Of a stretch of DNA of 64,000 nucleotides, positions 1 through 11,695 are shown one piece after another (the stretch's first letter is position 1; every line of letters starts with the position of its first letter). The position numbers were made by a program, and so were the translations under genes. The stretch is from assembly GCA_036873755.1 (NCBI GenBank), contig JAVTVY010020310.1, positions 1 through 64,000 of the forward strand, given 5' to 3'. Origin of the DNA: Hanleya hanleyi (lineage: Eukaryota; Mollusca; Polyplacophora; Lepidopleurida; Hanleyidae). The notes under the pieces are model-generated. The model did no database searches, was not told where the DNA came from, and saw nothing but the letters and a program-made list of their open reading frames with translations.

Positions 1-829
1 ACACAGCTTCCTGCAATTAATCCACTGAAATGACAATGACGGTAATTGCTGGTGGTGTGCCCAAAGCAGCGGTGAATAAAATCGTGAATTAACCTGTTAA
101 TATCTTCGGGATAATGTTACTCGACCAGTAAATACCAAAGCCTGTTTGTCGTCAGTTTGACAAAGCTATATAAGATCGTTATGTTTATTTAGACGTGACA
201 TAACTTCCATTACAACCTCGTGTCGAGTACTTCGCAAATACCGACAGCACAGTCTAGTGGGAGAAAGGTTTCTATGCACTTAACTAAGGCTGTACTAAAT
301 GCCTTGTTCCATCCCAGTCCTAATACATGTTAACGGATACTTGAAAGTATTATGTTGTATCTGGCCATAGCTGGCGTTCTGATAACTGATGATGATGGAG
401 CACACCTAATGTTGCCGCTGTACTGTACCTAAACCCTCCAGGTGAGCTACACCTACCCGAATTATGCTGAAACTAGGACAATAGCATGGAAACAAGAATT
501 TATTGGACACGAGAGCTCCAGGAAAATGCTCTTTTCACATGAAAACTTATGTACGCTAAGCGCTTCTCAGCGATCAAATTTGCCGACGTTGTTAGTGAAT
601 ATATCAGTACTATCAAGCTGAGCTGAGCTGAACAGCTGGACAGCGAAACTTCAAGAGGGAATGATATTTTCAGTGCTGAATTACAGAGAATTCGGAAAGT
701 GTTCGAAATTATGAACAAGTTCATTGTGAACAATATTTAACCTATATGTAAAGAAAGAGAATCCGAAATTTTAGGAATATACGGGTGCGTATATTTGAAG
801 TGTAATAATCGACGTCTTTCTGATCTTAC

Positions 830-974
830 AGAGGAGATTGTATCTGTTCATCAACCGACGATTCGATCTTATCATGGAAACACGATCGAAAATGTCAAAT
901 TAGAAGGTAAAATCTGCTTGTGAATATTCACAGGAGGAAAAATTATTCAACATTTGTCACGAAATTTGCTGAAT
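830..974 (+). promoter_or_regulatory. Candidate 3' splice site and 5' UTR of receptor 1
   Basis: A pyrimidine-rich tract ending TTCTGATCTTACAG (AG at 830-831) lies about 145 bases upstream of the first ATG and is kept in copy 2 (AG at 12781-12782). It fits a 3' splice site joining a distant 5' UTR exon to the coding exon. The decayed third copy (16560-17140) loses homology just before this point. This is inferred from the consensus only. Confidence 0.35.
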
Positions 975-1955
975 ATGTCAGACGCAGACAAGGAACAGTA
1001 TGTCGACATTGACTTTGACGAGACTAATTTCGTAAACAATTTGAGCAGTCATTCCAACAGTAGCAACGTCAACAGCCAAACAGATATTTCCATCGGCCTG
1101 AAGATTTTTCTCCATATCGTGACTAGTATTGGCATAATTGGGAATTTGTTTCTTATCCTGACTATTTTACGACTTAAAAGTCTGCGAATGTCTCCTACAT
1201 ATATACTATTGTTAAGTCTGGCGTCTGCAGATACAAGTGTGTGTTCCAGTTGGTATTTATTATATATACCCGAAATGCCGGTTGCAGTTTGCAATCTGTT
1301 CTCCGTCATCATATTTTCGACGACCGGACTCAGTGCTTACCATTTGGCTCTGTTTTCTTTGGTACGTTACCTTACTCTTCTAAAGCCGTTCTTTGCCAGA
1401 CGTCATTTGACAGCCAAGAAGGTGGCGTGGTTATGTGTTGCTCTGTGGCTTGTATTGTTTGCGTGCAACTCAACGGCTACGTTATTGACAGCACGGGGTA
1501 GGACCACGTGTGAAATGAACGAAAACCTCAGAGTCTACTTCCTCGTGAATTTCATTCTCTGTTTCTTTATCCCATTGATTGCCATGGTTACCTTCCATGG
1601 AATTAAAGTCTATAAGCTTAGCAAGAAATTAGTCAACTCCGAGAACGTATCTTCGAGAAAAACTGTTTCTGGACGAGCTGTTTTGGCAATAACTTTAGTC
1701 TTTGTTCTGCTTTTGACACCCTGGGAGATATGTATGATTATTGTCTATACATTTCCGGTCCCACTATCACCGTCGGCTTTTGTCATTAGAGATCTCACTG
1801 CAGGTTTGATTTTACTTAATAGTGCCATCGACCCCTTCTTGTATTTCTTCATGTCACCAACTGTAAGAAAAAAGGCGTTTTCGTTCGCTTCAAAGCCGAG
1901 TCTACCTGTGAATTGTTTACCAATGAATGTTTTTCACACACCAAACAATAATTAA
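975..1955 (+). CDS. Rhodopsin-like (class A) GPCR, copy 1, single exon
   Basis: Predicted plasma-membrane receptor of 326 residues with seven hydrophobic segments. The start is the first ATG; the upstream in-frame TTG at 954 is not a credible eukaryotic start. Landmarks: GIIGN in TM1 (N57), SLASAD in TM2 (D86), C106 at position 3.25, VRY at the end of TM3 (R131, with V instead of D/E), W152 in TM4, C179 in extracellular loop 2 as disulfide partner, TPW in TM6 (P249), and NSAIDPFLY in TM7 (D286 where N is usual). The N-terminus has NSS-type glycosylation sequons. The third intracellular loop is short and basic. The ligand is unknown; peptide-type receptors are the nearest general resemblance, but I cannot name a subfamily. 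AATAAA lies at 2108-2113. Its paralogue is at 12926-13915. Confidence 0.9.
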   Translation: MSDADKEQYVDIDFDETNFVNNLSSHSNSSNVNSQTDISIGLKIFLHIVTSIGIIGNLFLILTILRLKSLRMSPTYILLLSLASADTSVCSSWYLLYIPEMPVAVCNLFSVIIFSTTGLSAYHLALFSLVRYLTLLKPFFARRHLTAKKVAWLCVALWLVLFACNSTATLLTARGRTTCEMNENLRVYFLVNFILCFFIPLIAMVTFHGIKVYKLSKKLVNSENVSSRKTVSGRAVLAITLVFVLLLTPWEICMIIVYTFPVPLSPSAFVIRDLTAGLILLNSAIDPFLYFFMSPTVRKKAFSFASKPSLPVNCLPMNVFHTPNNN

Positions 1956-2107
1956 TAATGGAGATGAAACGGCAACATATTGCTTAAAAGAAACGTGTTT
2001 GCAGACAAAACAAGAAATATCTTCAAAAATGATGGGCAATGGAGAATCTGCAATATGCTTTTACTCTGCATATAATAAGTAATCTTCAAAGTATTTAATT
2101 GTGCATG

Positions 2108-2113
2108 AATAAA
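2108..2113 (+). promoter_or_regulatory. Candidate polyadenylation signal of receptor 1
   Basis: AATAAA lies about 150 bases after the stop codon of receptor 1. At the matching place in copy 2 (about 14054-14060) the hexamer reads AATAAC, so the second gene must use another signal or is poorly expressed. Confidence 0.4.
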
Positions 2114-4170
2114 TGGAACAGCAGATTGTGCAGGTGTAACCAATTGTAACTACTTGCCATCCGGCATTGTTTGTTCCTCGACGTGTAATCATTGAGTAAC
2201 GTGTGTCACTGTCAACAATGATAGCGTTGCACTTGTATCTATCGAGGTGAAACTCGGTTCTCATGTCATAAGCTCTAAATTGGGAGCATCTATTTAGCCG
2301 GTGCCATACCAAATAAGAAGGGAATGAGGACACTGTGAATGGGGATATATGAAGAGGAGTAATTTACTTTACGTAATTCCGTTGGGTGAAATTCGTCTGA
2401 TGTCAGTCAGTTACATGAAGTAGCGTCGATTGGTTTCGTAACTCTCCGCATTTCGGTTGTTACCATCACATACGAGGATACACAGAGGAAGGCCGAAGAA
2501 AAGCCCAAAGAACGGACGGTTGTCTACAAAAAGTGAGCGTATACGACTCCGTCGAAAGAGCTAATCTGAAATCCGTTGTCCAGTTGAAAACAGCTTTCTT
2601 CGAAAATGTGCAGGTTTGTGATCAATTCCATATTTAGAAAAAAGAGCCAATTTGACCTTGTGGATGCGTATTTCTACCCTGCTATTTGAGTATATTAGGT
2701 TTGAAGAAATATGAGAACTATTTGTCGGTAACCTCACAGATATGACTAGTCTAGATTAGTCCTCCTGATTAAATACTATGAAATATAAATAACGTGATAT
2801 TGATCTTCGGATATAACCTGTATTCAAGTTACGCCATCAATTGAATACAAGTTACAGAGACCAATCTTACGTTATTTACTTTATGACACTGGATATTACC
2901 GGACTAGCTAATGCAACAAGAGCGTATCTCAAAATCAGATGATTTTTTGCTTTATCGACATCATATATTTTATAACTAATAAGGAAATCTGTGAAATAAT
3001 ATGTACTTAAATCGATTTTGAATGTTCGGTTAAATGAATTTGGCCCTAGAATCCAGGATTCTGTACATTGCCTATATATGTGTTAATTCAAATGTGTCAA
3101 ATGTGATCAAGTATCCACATTGTCGAGTCAAACTCTGAAGAAAGTATGTTTGTTGTGTTATTTGTACTTTGAAAAGAGTAATAACGTGATATTTGCCTTG
3201 ATGACCCACACATGGAGTCAAGAAATCCCGACCAAAGAGAAGTCAAAATTAACGCCTCCTTGACATAGCTAAAAACACATCGCTAAATTGGGGAGAAGCC
3301 CTGCGATTAGTCAGTACTCAAAACAAGGAAACGGGGGTGTTGGTCTCAGATCTAAATGAGCGACATGTCAGAAGATAGACGCCTTTTATTTCTGTTTTAA
3401 TCAGATTGCGTTTCGTATTACCTTATGTAGCTGCTTCCTTTACAATGCATTGACTAACCTAATAAAATAATTTTCAACACATATAACTTCTTTTCTCTTC
3501 TCTCAGCGATATCGCAGCTGAAGTTTCTGTTATCGTTAAGATGTTCGGTCACTTTCTTTTAACTTTGAAGGAACATCTTGCTATTACAGTTTTATGTCAT
3601 CTAAATGAGGAACGAAAATGACCGGCGTCTGAAAACAAGTATGGAATCGGATTTCGGCAATAAATAGTTGTCAAATCTTCAACAAAATGTATATATTTTC
3701 TGATTGAGCACACTCGTACCATTATTTCAGGAGACAAGTGAGGAATTGAAGTTGAAAATGAAAGTCGCACAATCCTTCTTAAACCAACTTTTCGAGAGAA
3801 AAAACCTGCATAAAATGTATGAAAATGTGCCAATTCCGACATGTCCGACCCACTACTCAGAGAAAACATATGGAATGATTTCTTTTTATGCATGTGAAAT
3901 TGTTCACCGTTCAACGGACATTTTAAAAAGGTGAAAATCAGGGGTTCGACGTGCTCGTTATTTTTTTTGTAAAAGTTTATCGCCCTAAAGGAATAATCAT
4001 GTTCGCGCCCCGAAAAAGTACGGATTTTGGCCTGAGAAATATTATATCCCGGAGCGATCAACTCTGTAACGGCGCGTAAGCCCGATCAACTAAGAATTAT
4101 TATATGCCCGTTTGGAGGAATGATGACGTCCAACAGGGTGGTATTATCTATATCAGCTAGTAAAAACATC

Positions 4171-5260
4171 AGCTGGTAAAAACACCAACACGGTCAGATC
4201 ATTGCTCTTGATTTTAGTAACGAAATACTCAAATTGACATTTTTTACTAAATTTTGTAACGTTATTGATTTTTGTACTTTATACTTGATTGACATAGCTA
4301 AATTCTATCGTTTCATCGAATAATACCTTATGAATAAAGCTGTTTCGATATTTATACAAGACAAGTGCTAAATATTTCAAATTTTCGGTGCTGATCGGAC
4401 TCTCAGTAGCCAGTCTTCGTCTATAAGCAATTCCCGCCTTCATAATCGTCATAACGTAGTCTTACAACATTAATTGCACCATAAATTCAAGCAGCCATAA
4501 AACAAAAGAAAACTGGACAACGGAAAATAGTATATCCATTGTCCTGTCGAGTGATTTGAATATATAACCAGAGAAAGGATATTGGAATATGTAATTGAGT
4601 GAGTAACTGGAGAAAGAAAGTGCGCTAAGTCAGTGAAATATTCCACACAGAAACAAATCTACGCTACGCTCTTATTGGTCAGCAAAACGAATTGACAAAT
4701 ACTTTCTTAGTTCATATACTATTATACTAGCTAAACTACGCAGTTAGACAGCAAAGATGCAGGGGGAAATGGTGTTTTCATATTTCACTTCGTTGAATCA
4801 CGAAGATTTCCGATGGTGACTGCTCAGCCTATTCCGTCGAAGTCATGGTACCTCGCGCATTAATGGTGTAAGGATATTACAGCTCTCAGCTGTAAAACGT
4901 GATCCGCCGCACGTGAGGCACCTCACATGCTATAGGATGTGTTTTCGTTCACATAATCCTCGTATTTCTCCCGTATCAGTGGATAATAAAATGAACTGGA
5001 TATTCCCTTGATTGTACCCGCAAAGAATCTCTTCTAGTTTGAGGTGTTTCTCCTGGTTTTTCTTCCTGAGCTGGTAACAGGAGTCACACAGCTGACATGC
5101 GCTGTTAGATACTGTGCTTTCAACATGGATGCCAATATGGATTCCTAGCAGTGCGTCACGAGGTACCAATGCCCTACATTATCCGAGACCGTGGATGTTT
5201 AAATACACCAGTTTGCTGTCAACAATGCACGTACATGAACATCCATCCTGCCAAGAAACA
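4171..5260. other. Non-coding, nothing recognised
   Basis: AT-rich DNA between receptor module 1 and the ACTCC-rich element. Stop codons are frequent in all frames, and I see no domain, tRNA or clear terminal repeat. Confidence 0.6.
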
Positions 5261-5269
5261 GAATCCAAG

Positions 5270-5500
5270 GTTCCCGTAAAAAAGTACTCCGTTCTGTGGC
5301 AATTGATGGAGTACTCAAATGATTCATCGGAGTGGACAATTAACGGAGTCAACTCCGATGAACTATTTCAACAGAGTACTCCGATGTTTCAAAGGACTAC
5401 TATGTTGGGGCATACCAGTCATACAGGAGTTCACTCCGTTCCTGTCAGAAAGGACTACTCCGCTACTTGTAATGGAGTATTCTCACATGTCTACAGAATT
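5270..5500. repeat. ACTCC/GGAGT-rich palindromic repeat
   Basis: The words GGAGT and ACTCC recur about every 15-25 bases in both orientations (for example around 5286, 5310, 5332, 5350, 5380, 5432 and 5480), so the stretch can fold back on itself. This resembles the GAGTGAAA element at 15005-15319 in style but not in sequence. I could not define termini or a target duplication. The 168-codon ORF across it is incidental. Confidence 0.45.
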
Positions 5501-7680
5501 AATTCGTTATTCAAATATTTGTCGCATTTAAACACAAACACTTCTCACAGGTTCTACAATGCCACCAGGATGTTACTGTGGCATTTCCATTGCTATGCAA
5601 TCACAGTGAATCCTGTCTAAACCAGCTACATCTGAGACCAATGTGACAGTCAGGCGGTAACTGTTCCAGTTTGTTTGCACATTTGCAATTTTTTACCTGT
5701 GCTGGCTTGTACAGGGATCCATGGATCATCACAGTTTAGCAATCAAGATAAATTCATCAAACATTTTATTTCAAATCTTTCTTATACTTAATAATATATC
5801 AAACTTGCATGATCAGTTTGTTATTCATTAAAGATGGAGTATGTACTCCTTAAAAATTTACCATGTGGACTAAATCCATTATCCACATTAAGCACCGAGT
5901 ATGCACACACACAATGCAAAATATCCACAGGCCGTCCAGTCACAGTACACGTTCTTCTGAAGCAAAATCCATGCTTCGATTGGCTATTGTTAAGATTCAG
6001 TCATGTATTCCACACCAACACAGTATTACACAAGAACGCCGCTCATAGTAATTCCATATGTCTCGGTGTGAGGGTGTCATAATTACACTATCCTCACTGG
6101 TTCACCCACTAAATGTGGATTGGTGCTATCTTAGTTTCATCTTTGGCATTAACTACACAGATTGCAAACTTATAAAACCCAGTTGATTGCAGTAGGTTCT
6201 CTCTGCGTTTATTCCATTCATGCCCAAACACACTCCAAATGCCCACTTTCTTTCAACGATACATTTCTGGGGAAGTTCGTCATGTGAGGATCTTCAAACC
6301 GGGAACACCGCGTGCAATACAGCTGGTCAGATAGCTTTTCCAGGTTTAACATGGTTCCCTACATGTAGTCACCTATTGTGTTGTCCTTACATGACGAATA
6401 GGCCCACTTCTGAAGGGTCAAGTTCCTTTTGGTAACGTTGATTGTGTAGTTCCCTTGAGCAAGTCTCATTTGGAGGGTGCACCAGCCTGCAATGTATAAA
6501 GTCACAGCATTATTTATTTTTAGTACGAAACAGATACTGATTTGTCATATTTTATAGACAATATATATCTCCTTACACATCGAGGAAACACTGAGAAATA
6601 GTCCTACCATATTTGTTTGCAAATTGAGGAATATTATTACATACATAATGGTGGGGGGGGGAGTATCCATTGCTAAAACTGAAATCCACATTATGGTATG
6701 AATATGCAATAATATTTGGCACGATGTTTCTTCACAAGTTGATGAGTAATGTTACTGCAGACACATTTTTTTGAAACGGAGAATGAATTGTCCACAATAT
6801 TTAAATGTTCCCTCCCCCCCACCCCCAGACTCCTTCTACTGGTCATATTGTGACGAGTCAGAAAAACGGGGGATATTTTTTTTTTTGTAGACTAATGCTA
6901 CGTGAAATGATGCTGATATATATACATTTGTCCTAACGCATAGTAATATATTTTCCCTGTCAGCATTCTTTAAATATTTGTTCTAGTTCATAATCAAGTC
7001 GTTCTTCTTGTTGTTGTTGTTGTAATTTGCCAGAGTTCTGATAGCAACCAATTTTACGTGTTCTAAAGATGAATACGTCTCTATCCACGTTGGCACTTAC
7101 TGTAATGGTTAATTGATCATTCTAGTTCCTCGCCCAGCTGTTGTCGTAACATGGTTTGCATTGATGTTTATTAAATTAACATTTATGCACAATTTCTGAC
7201 GAAAGATTTCTTCGATGATCGCCATGTTGACGAAAAGATCTAGATCGAGGCTCTACTCCTGAACCAACTTTCAGTTCATTTTAGAGTACTTTTCTTGGAT
7301 TATCATTAATTATAATTGATTGAAATAATTAGCTTTGATAATTGAGATCCCTATTCAGCTAAGATTGCGAACAATTAGTTCCAGTTTAATGAGTAATGAT
7401 GGTAAGCTCTTCTGAGGTTTCCATGATATGGAAGTGCCCTGTACTCCGATAGGGGGCGCTAACGCTGCACGAGCGGGAAAGTATAAATTACGTCGTCACA
7501 CGGAGAATCTTCACTTGGTACCAACCGAGTCAGATGCACAGCTGAATTATCCTGTGAGCACAGCCAACGATATAAAAATAACCCTGAAGTCCTTTACAAC
7601 CAGGTAATTAAAAAGGGGACAAGTACAGCAAGGAGTATGCCAGAATAAACTGGTAGTCCGTCAGTTTCTATATCCATGCA
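5501..7680. other. Non-coding, nothing recognised
   Basis: No convincing exon, RNA gene or terminal repeat. It has short homopolymers (G-run near 6652, C-run near 6817, GTT repeats near 7008). A TATA-like word at 7482, about 60 bases before a CA-rich stretch, is too weak to call a promoter. Confidence 0.5.
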
Positions 7681-7686
7681 CAGACC

Positions 7687-8011
7687 CTAGAAAAATATCT
7701 GGAACCCCGAGATAAATTTCTGGACCTCGAGAAAATTCACTGGATAAATGGAAAACTTTGCAAAGGTGTACATTTACTAGTCGATGGGCTAAAATGTACC
7801 CCAGAGCTTTGTAATCCATATTATTGTAACCAAACAGGAAAAACCTGCTGATCCCATATACCCAGGAAATCTACCCCCGTGAAAAATATCTGGAGCACCG
7901 AGATAAATTTCTTGACCCCGAGAAAATTTACTGGCTAAATGGAAAACATTGCAGTGGCGTATATTTACTAGTCGATAGGCTACAATATATTACCGAACTT
8001 TGAAATCCATG
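7687..8011. repeat. Direct repeat pair of about 130 bases
   Basis: 7687-7819 and 7878-8011 are near-copies, both containing GAAAAATATCTGGA, CGAGATAAATTTCT, GAGAAAATT(C/T)ACTGG and TTTACTAGTCGAT(G/A)GGCTA. They are separated by about 58 bases. Nothing identifies them as part of a known element. Confidence 0.75.
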
Positions 8012-9500
8012 CAGACTTCATTGTTCAGCCATACTGATACATTGTTAATATCCAGCCCAGGATCACAGTGCCACACATATGATCAACAGCACATATGACA
8101 TATTCTAGGATTAATGCAGGCAAGTGTATAACAGGGACAATCACAAGCCTACATAAATTTAATGAATGTGGGTAGTACGAGAGTTTTCACTCATTGACAG
8201 ACTAAGTCAGAGTGCTAGCACTGAAACACTAAAACACATTCATTCTTATTAAACGTACCCCTGAATAAATCACGAAGTAAGCTGGTCAGTAACACGGGTA
8301 GTCGAATACACGGATCCAGCATATCGGCATATAGAGATATCCATGGTATCAATACTTACCTGAAATCAACATAATAGAAAATCCAGAATGTCAAACAGGA
8401 ATCACGGACGTGAATTACGAACACACACAGATCACACAGACAACTTACAAAGTCGGGAAGTAACCAGATATAAAGGACGGGGTGAAATTTTATGGAATAC
8501 CAACGCAACGTAACTAACGATCCTCCATCACAGATCGGGGATATCATGTACATATTACACAGGATCCAGAAATATACCCAGGACATGAAAACGGTGTAGC
8601 ACAGAATCTGAACGGAATAACAACAGAACACGGAACATCAGCAGAGCTTACGTCTATTGGATATTCATGTACGATGAATTTAATGATATCGCAGTGAATT
8701 TATTGATGTAACCAATACAGAGTTTATTATACGAATGAAAGTTATTCAACTTATTACTGCATTTATCCAGTTATTCAACCTTAGAGTATTCAGTACAATG
8801 TGTAATTCCGGTTAGAAACCGGTGGTGTCAGAACTGACTATTGGCGATTTTTATGAAATAATAATCAGCCATCCTGACCGATCAGCTGGATATTTCTGCA
8901 ACGAAGTTGTCTTAGGTATTCCCGGTTGACCGTAACAATATCTACACAAAACGTGCACACGTACATGTACACAGGTTTAACAGAGTGATGCAGAAGTCAT
9001 ACATACTGATATCAACATTGGCTCTTCTTTAGTTTGGCATGCTCTGTGCAATATATCATCTCACAGGACTGCATCCACAGCATCTTCAGATTCACCTATA
9101 ATGAGAGAGAGTCATATTAATAATGATGCACTCGAGAAGTCCACGCCTCGTCACATGCAACTGGGCATCAAGCTCCCATTAAGTTAATACTGAGAAATAC
9201 GGAAAAATCTCTGTAAATATAACACTAAATTTTCCTGGCCCCTATTTTTTACGTATTTGGTGACAAAATTTATTTGATAAAGCATACGAAAGTTTCAGAA
9301 TTTTCCAGCGGACAGAAGCAAATATATAACCAAAAGGAACTTTCGGCAATGTTAAAGCATACAAATATTGTCCCCAGTCAGTCAGCGGAGGGAGGGAAAT
9401 TTGAACAGTCATTCTTTTGTTTTTGCTGAGGGTGAACTTCTCCAATGGTTTAACTGATTATCATTAATGACGTCATCATCAATGTGGGACATTCCAATTC
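8012..9500. other. Non-coding; one weak minus-strand exon candidate
   Basis: Mostly featureless. A 91-codon minus-strand ORF (8356-8631) runs into a consensus donor (TTTCAG followed by GTAAGT in minus orientation, near 8350-8360). Its translation is hydrophobic, cysteine-rich and without a recognisable domain, so it is not called as a gene. Confidence 0.4.
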
Positions 9501-9510
9501 ACGGGTCTGC

Positions 9511-9661
9511 ACACAGGAGCTCGTTACTGTTGTTAATTGGTTAACTAGGTTGATTACAGGAGGGGGTCGAGGTAGGGAATAAATGGCCCATTTATTCCCT
9601 ACCTCGACTCCCCCATGTAATCAACTCAATTAACCAATTACTAACGGTAACGAGCTCCTGT
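9511..9661. mobile_element. Near-perfect palindromic MITE with 8-bp target duplication
   Basis: Two arms of about 70 bases are reverse complements, starting ACAGGAGCTCGTTAC and meeting near AATGGCCCATTT at the centre. GGGTCTGC flanks both sides (9503-9510 and 9662-9669). An 8-bp duplication is typical of hAT-type transposition. The element is almost all terminal inverted repeat and has no coding room. Confidence 0.8.
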
Positions 9662-9995
9662 GGGTCTGCGTATGTTGATGTTATAGGCTATGCCAAGGCC
9701 CCATAAAAAGCGGCGAACCACGGATATGAAGGATAAAAGCGAGCTGCAAAATGCCTACCTTGGTGTGGCTTAAAATGAGATGAGAAAAAATATGTCTTGA
9801 CCAATTTGAAGAAAATTTAGTTTCTTCAATTTTTAAAAGCAGACAAAATGTTCTTCAATACATCATTATTTGTGTTGTTGAACATAATTGTCTTCTCATT
9901 AAACGTACTTTCCAAAAAAATGCAAACTGTAAGATATTTTTCTGTGTTATCGATATCTCTCTTCATGTTATCGGACTGCCGATTCAAGATTATCG
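9662..9995. other. Non-coding, nothing recognised
   Basis: AT-rich sequence between the palindromic MITE and the dispersed repeat; no gene or repeat boundary seen. Confidence 0.6.
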
Positions 9996-9997
9996 AT

Positions 9998-10670
9998 ACA
10001 AGCGTCTAGTCCGCCATTCAATATTCAGCCGTTGGCTGTTAAAGAAAATCCTCGTCTGTAATCCAAAGACTTAATTCAAATGACGGCATTGGCATCAATT
10101 TAAAAAACACAATCACAGCATACATAAATATAGGTTAGTTTCCTGGAATACAAGCGTCTAGTCCGCCATTCAATATTCAGCCGTTGCCATTAAAGAATTT
10201 CCGCGTCCATAATCCAAAGACTTAATTCATATAATAACAGCACCAAATCAAAAGGATAAATCAGAGTATACATAAAACTAGGCTAATTGTCTGCAAGGCA
10301 GAAGCGGTCAACAGTTTTCAATTATGCCGGCAGGACATCGTGATGTTCAAAAAACTATCAAATCCGTATTGCTGATCAGTATTCTCAATCCATAATAATC
10401 GTTGTACGGTCGTCATATAGAGAATGATGTATCTCAGTCAGGCTTTGATTGCATCTGTTCATATGAGCACCATGAGGATCTTGAAGTACATGGGCTCATA
10501 CGTCCCATAACCCCAGGTTAAGCGGAATTAGACACAAGTTGCGAAATGTACCGCTAAAGATCTTGGACGCGACGCTCGTATTTTGCTATCAGCATGCGAT
10601 ATGTATCGCCAAATTTGAGAAGACAGACGCGTTGAACAGTTTTCAATGATGTCGGCACGACATCTACGCT
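9998..10670 (+). repeat. Dispersed repeat C, copy 1, with duplicated head
   Basis: The head (ACAAGCGTCTAGTCCGCC) occurs twice in tandem, at about 9998 and 10149. It is followed by a body containing AGAAGCGGTCAAC and GATGTATCTCAGTCA. The same body occurs at 17210-17573 (minus), 46240-46630 (plus) and 60960-61398 (minus). No coding potential. Class unknown; probably a non-autonomous transposon. Confidence 0.75.
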
Positions 10671-11695
10671 GATGAACAGCTTGTGTCACTTACGTCCCAA
10701 GTCTCCTTGTTCCCCCCGCTGATTCACACCGCATATTTCGCGCCTCTTGGCCGTCAGTGACCCAAGCTTTATTTGATTATCCAATCACCGCTCCGTAATA
10801 GCTCGGAGGTAGCCCGATTCCTCATACTAACGACGATTGGCTAACCACTTCACCTATTCGAAATTACGCCACACTCACATTCTAAACAGAGTCATGCCTT
10901 CATGATGAGATCACGACTCTTACGTAAGTGGTAGCCATGTCACTATTTTGACAGCGACACTCTCATCTCTCAAAGGAACTTTTCCCGTCTGTATTAACAG
11001 TCAACGTTCAATAAAAAATCTGAAACACTTCGACGGTGTTCTCGCGTTACTAATGTGGGCAACTTGATCTCCTTATACACTCGTGACAATAAAGCGTGGT
11101 CTCATCAGTCGGAATGTGTTAATTATTTGAAGGTATTTGTGAACAAAATTTTGCATTCAGTTGACGATCCTTAATAAATATAACAACAATGGAGGAAGTT
11201 ATCCAAAATTCTATTCACTCTTAACCTAGAAATTAAAATAATTAGACCTGTTCTGCCGTCCGTTTATTATTAGTTTTGCCTGTAACGACATGGGAACGTT
11301 TGAAAAGGGAGACAACTCATATTGCTTCATTTCACAGTTGATTGTGAAGAAATAGTTCACTGGTTTCGCGCGTTTTTCCACAAAGTTATCACTCATTAGA
11401 TGTCATATACGCTGGGTAGTTTAGTACTTTTACCGTGGGACTAATCTGGGCATTAATGGAAACATTTAATGGTGACTGCCCGAATGATCACTCGCCCACT
11501 GAGAGGAAAGGTGGCGGACGCCCGGATGTTGGTAGCCGTGATAAACAAAACGGACCAAGACTCTTCCGTGAGAGCGATATTCATTTGTCATACGGCGGTT
11601 GGCCTGTGCAGAGCGCCCCCTAACGGCCAAGAGGCGCGATATATGCGATGTGAATCAGCGGAGGGTAGAGACGAAAGTGACACAAGCTCTTCATG
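10671..11695. mobile_element. Candidate element with 80-base inverted arms
   Basis: 10671-10752 and 11614-11695 are imperfect inverted repeats sharing AGCTTGTGTCACTT, CCGCTGATTCACA and CGCGCCTCTTGGCCGT. The 860 bases between them contain no recognisable transposase. I could not identify a target duplication, so the exact ends are uncertain. Confidence 0.55.

Larger units (their letters stand above)
1..4170 (+). repeat. Segmental duplication, copy 1 (receptor module)
   Basis: This segment aligns by eye over almost its whole length with 11930-16430: the same upstream sequence, receptor ORF, 3' flank and distal non-coding DNA, differing by scattered substitutions and small indels. The left edge may lie outside the window. 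It holds one receptor gene (975-1955). Downstream DNA from about 2000 to 4170 shows no other gene. The pair gives an internal reference for insertions and losses, such as the empty TA site at 3064-3065 that corresponds to an element in copy 2. Confidence 0.93.

Noticed and set aside
954..974. Upstream TTG as start of receptor 1 (and 12905 for receptor 2)
   Set aside because: Eukaryotic translation would start at the first ATG (975, 12926); non-ATG start unsupported.
3597..4061. 154-codon minus-strand ORF in receptor module 1
   Set aside because: The paralogous stretch in copy 2 carries frame-breaking indels and a shorter ORF; no domain.
5114..5620. 168-codon ORF
   Set aside because: Overlaps the ACTCC/GGAGT palindromic repeat; no recognisable domain.
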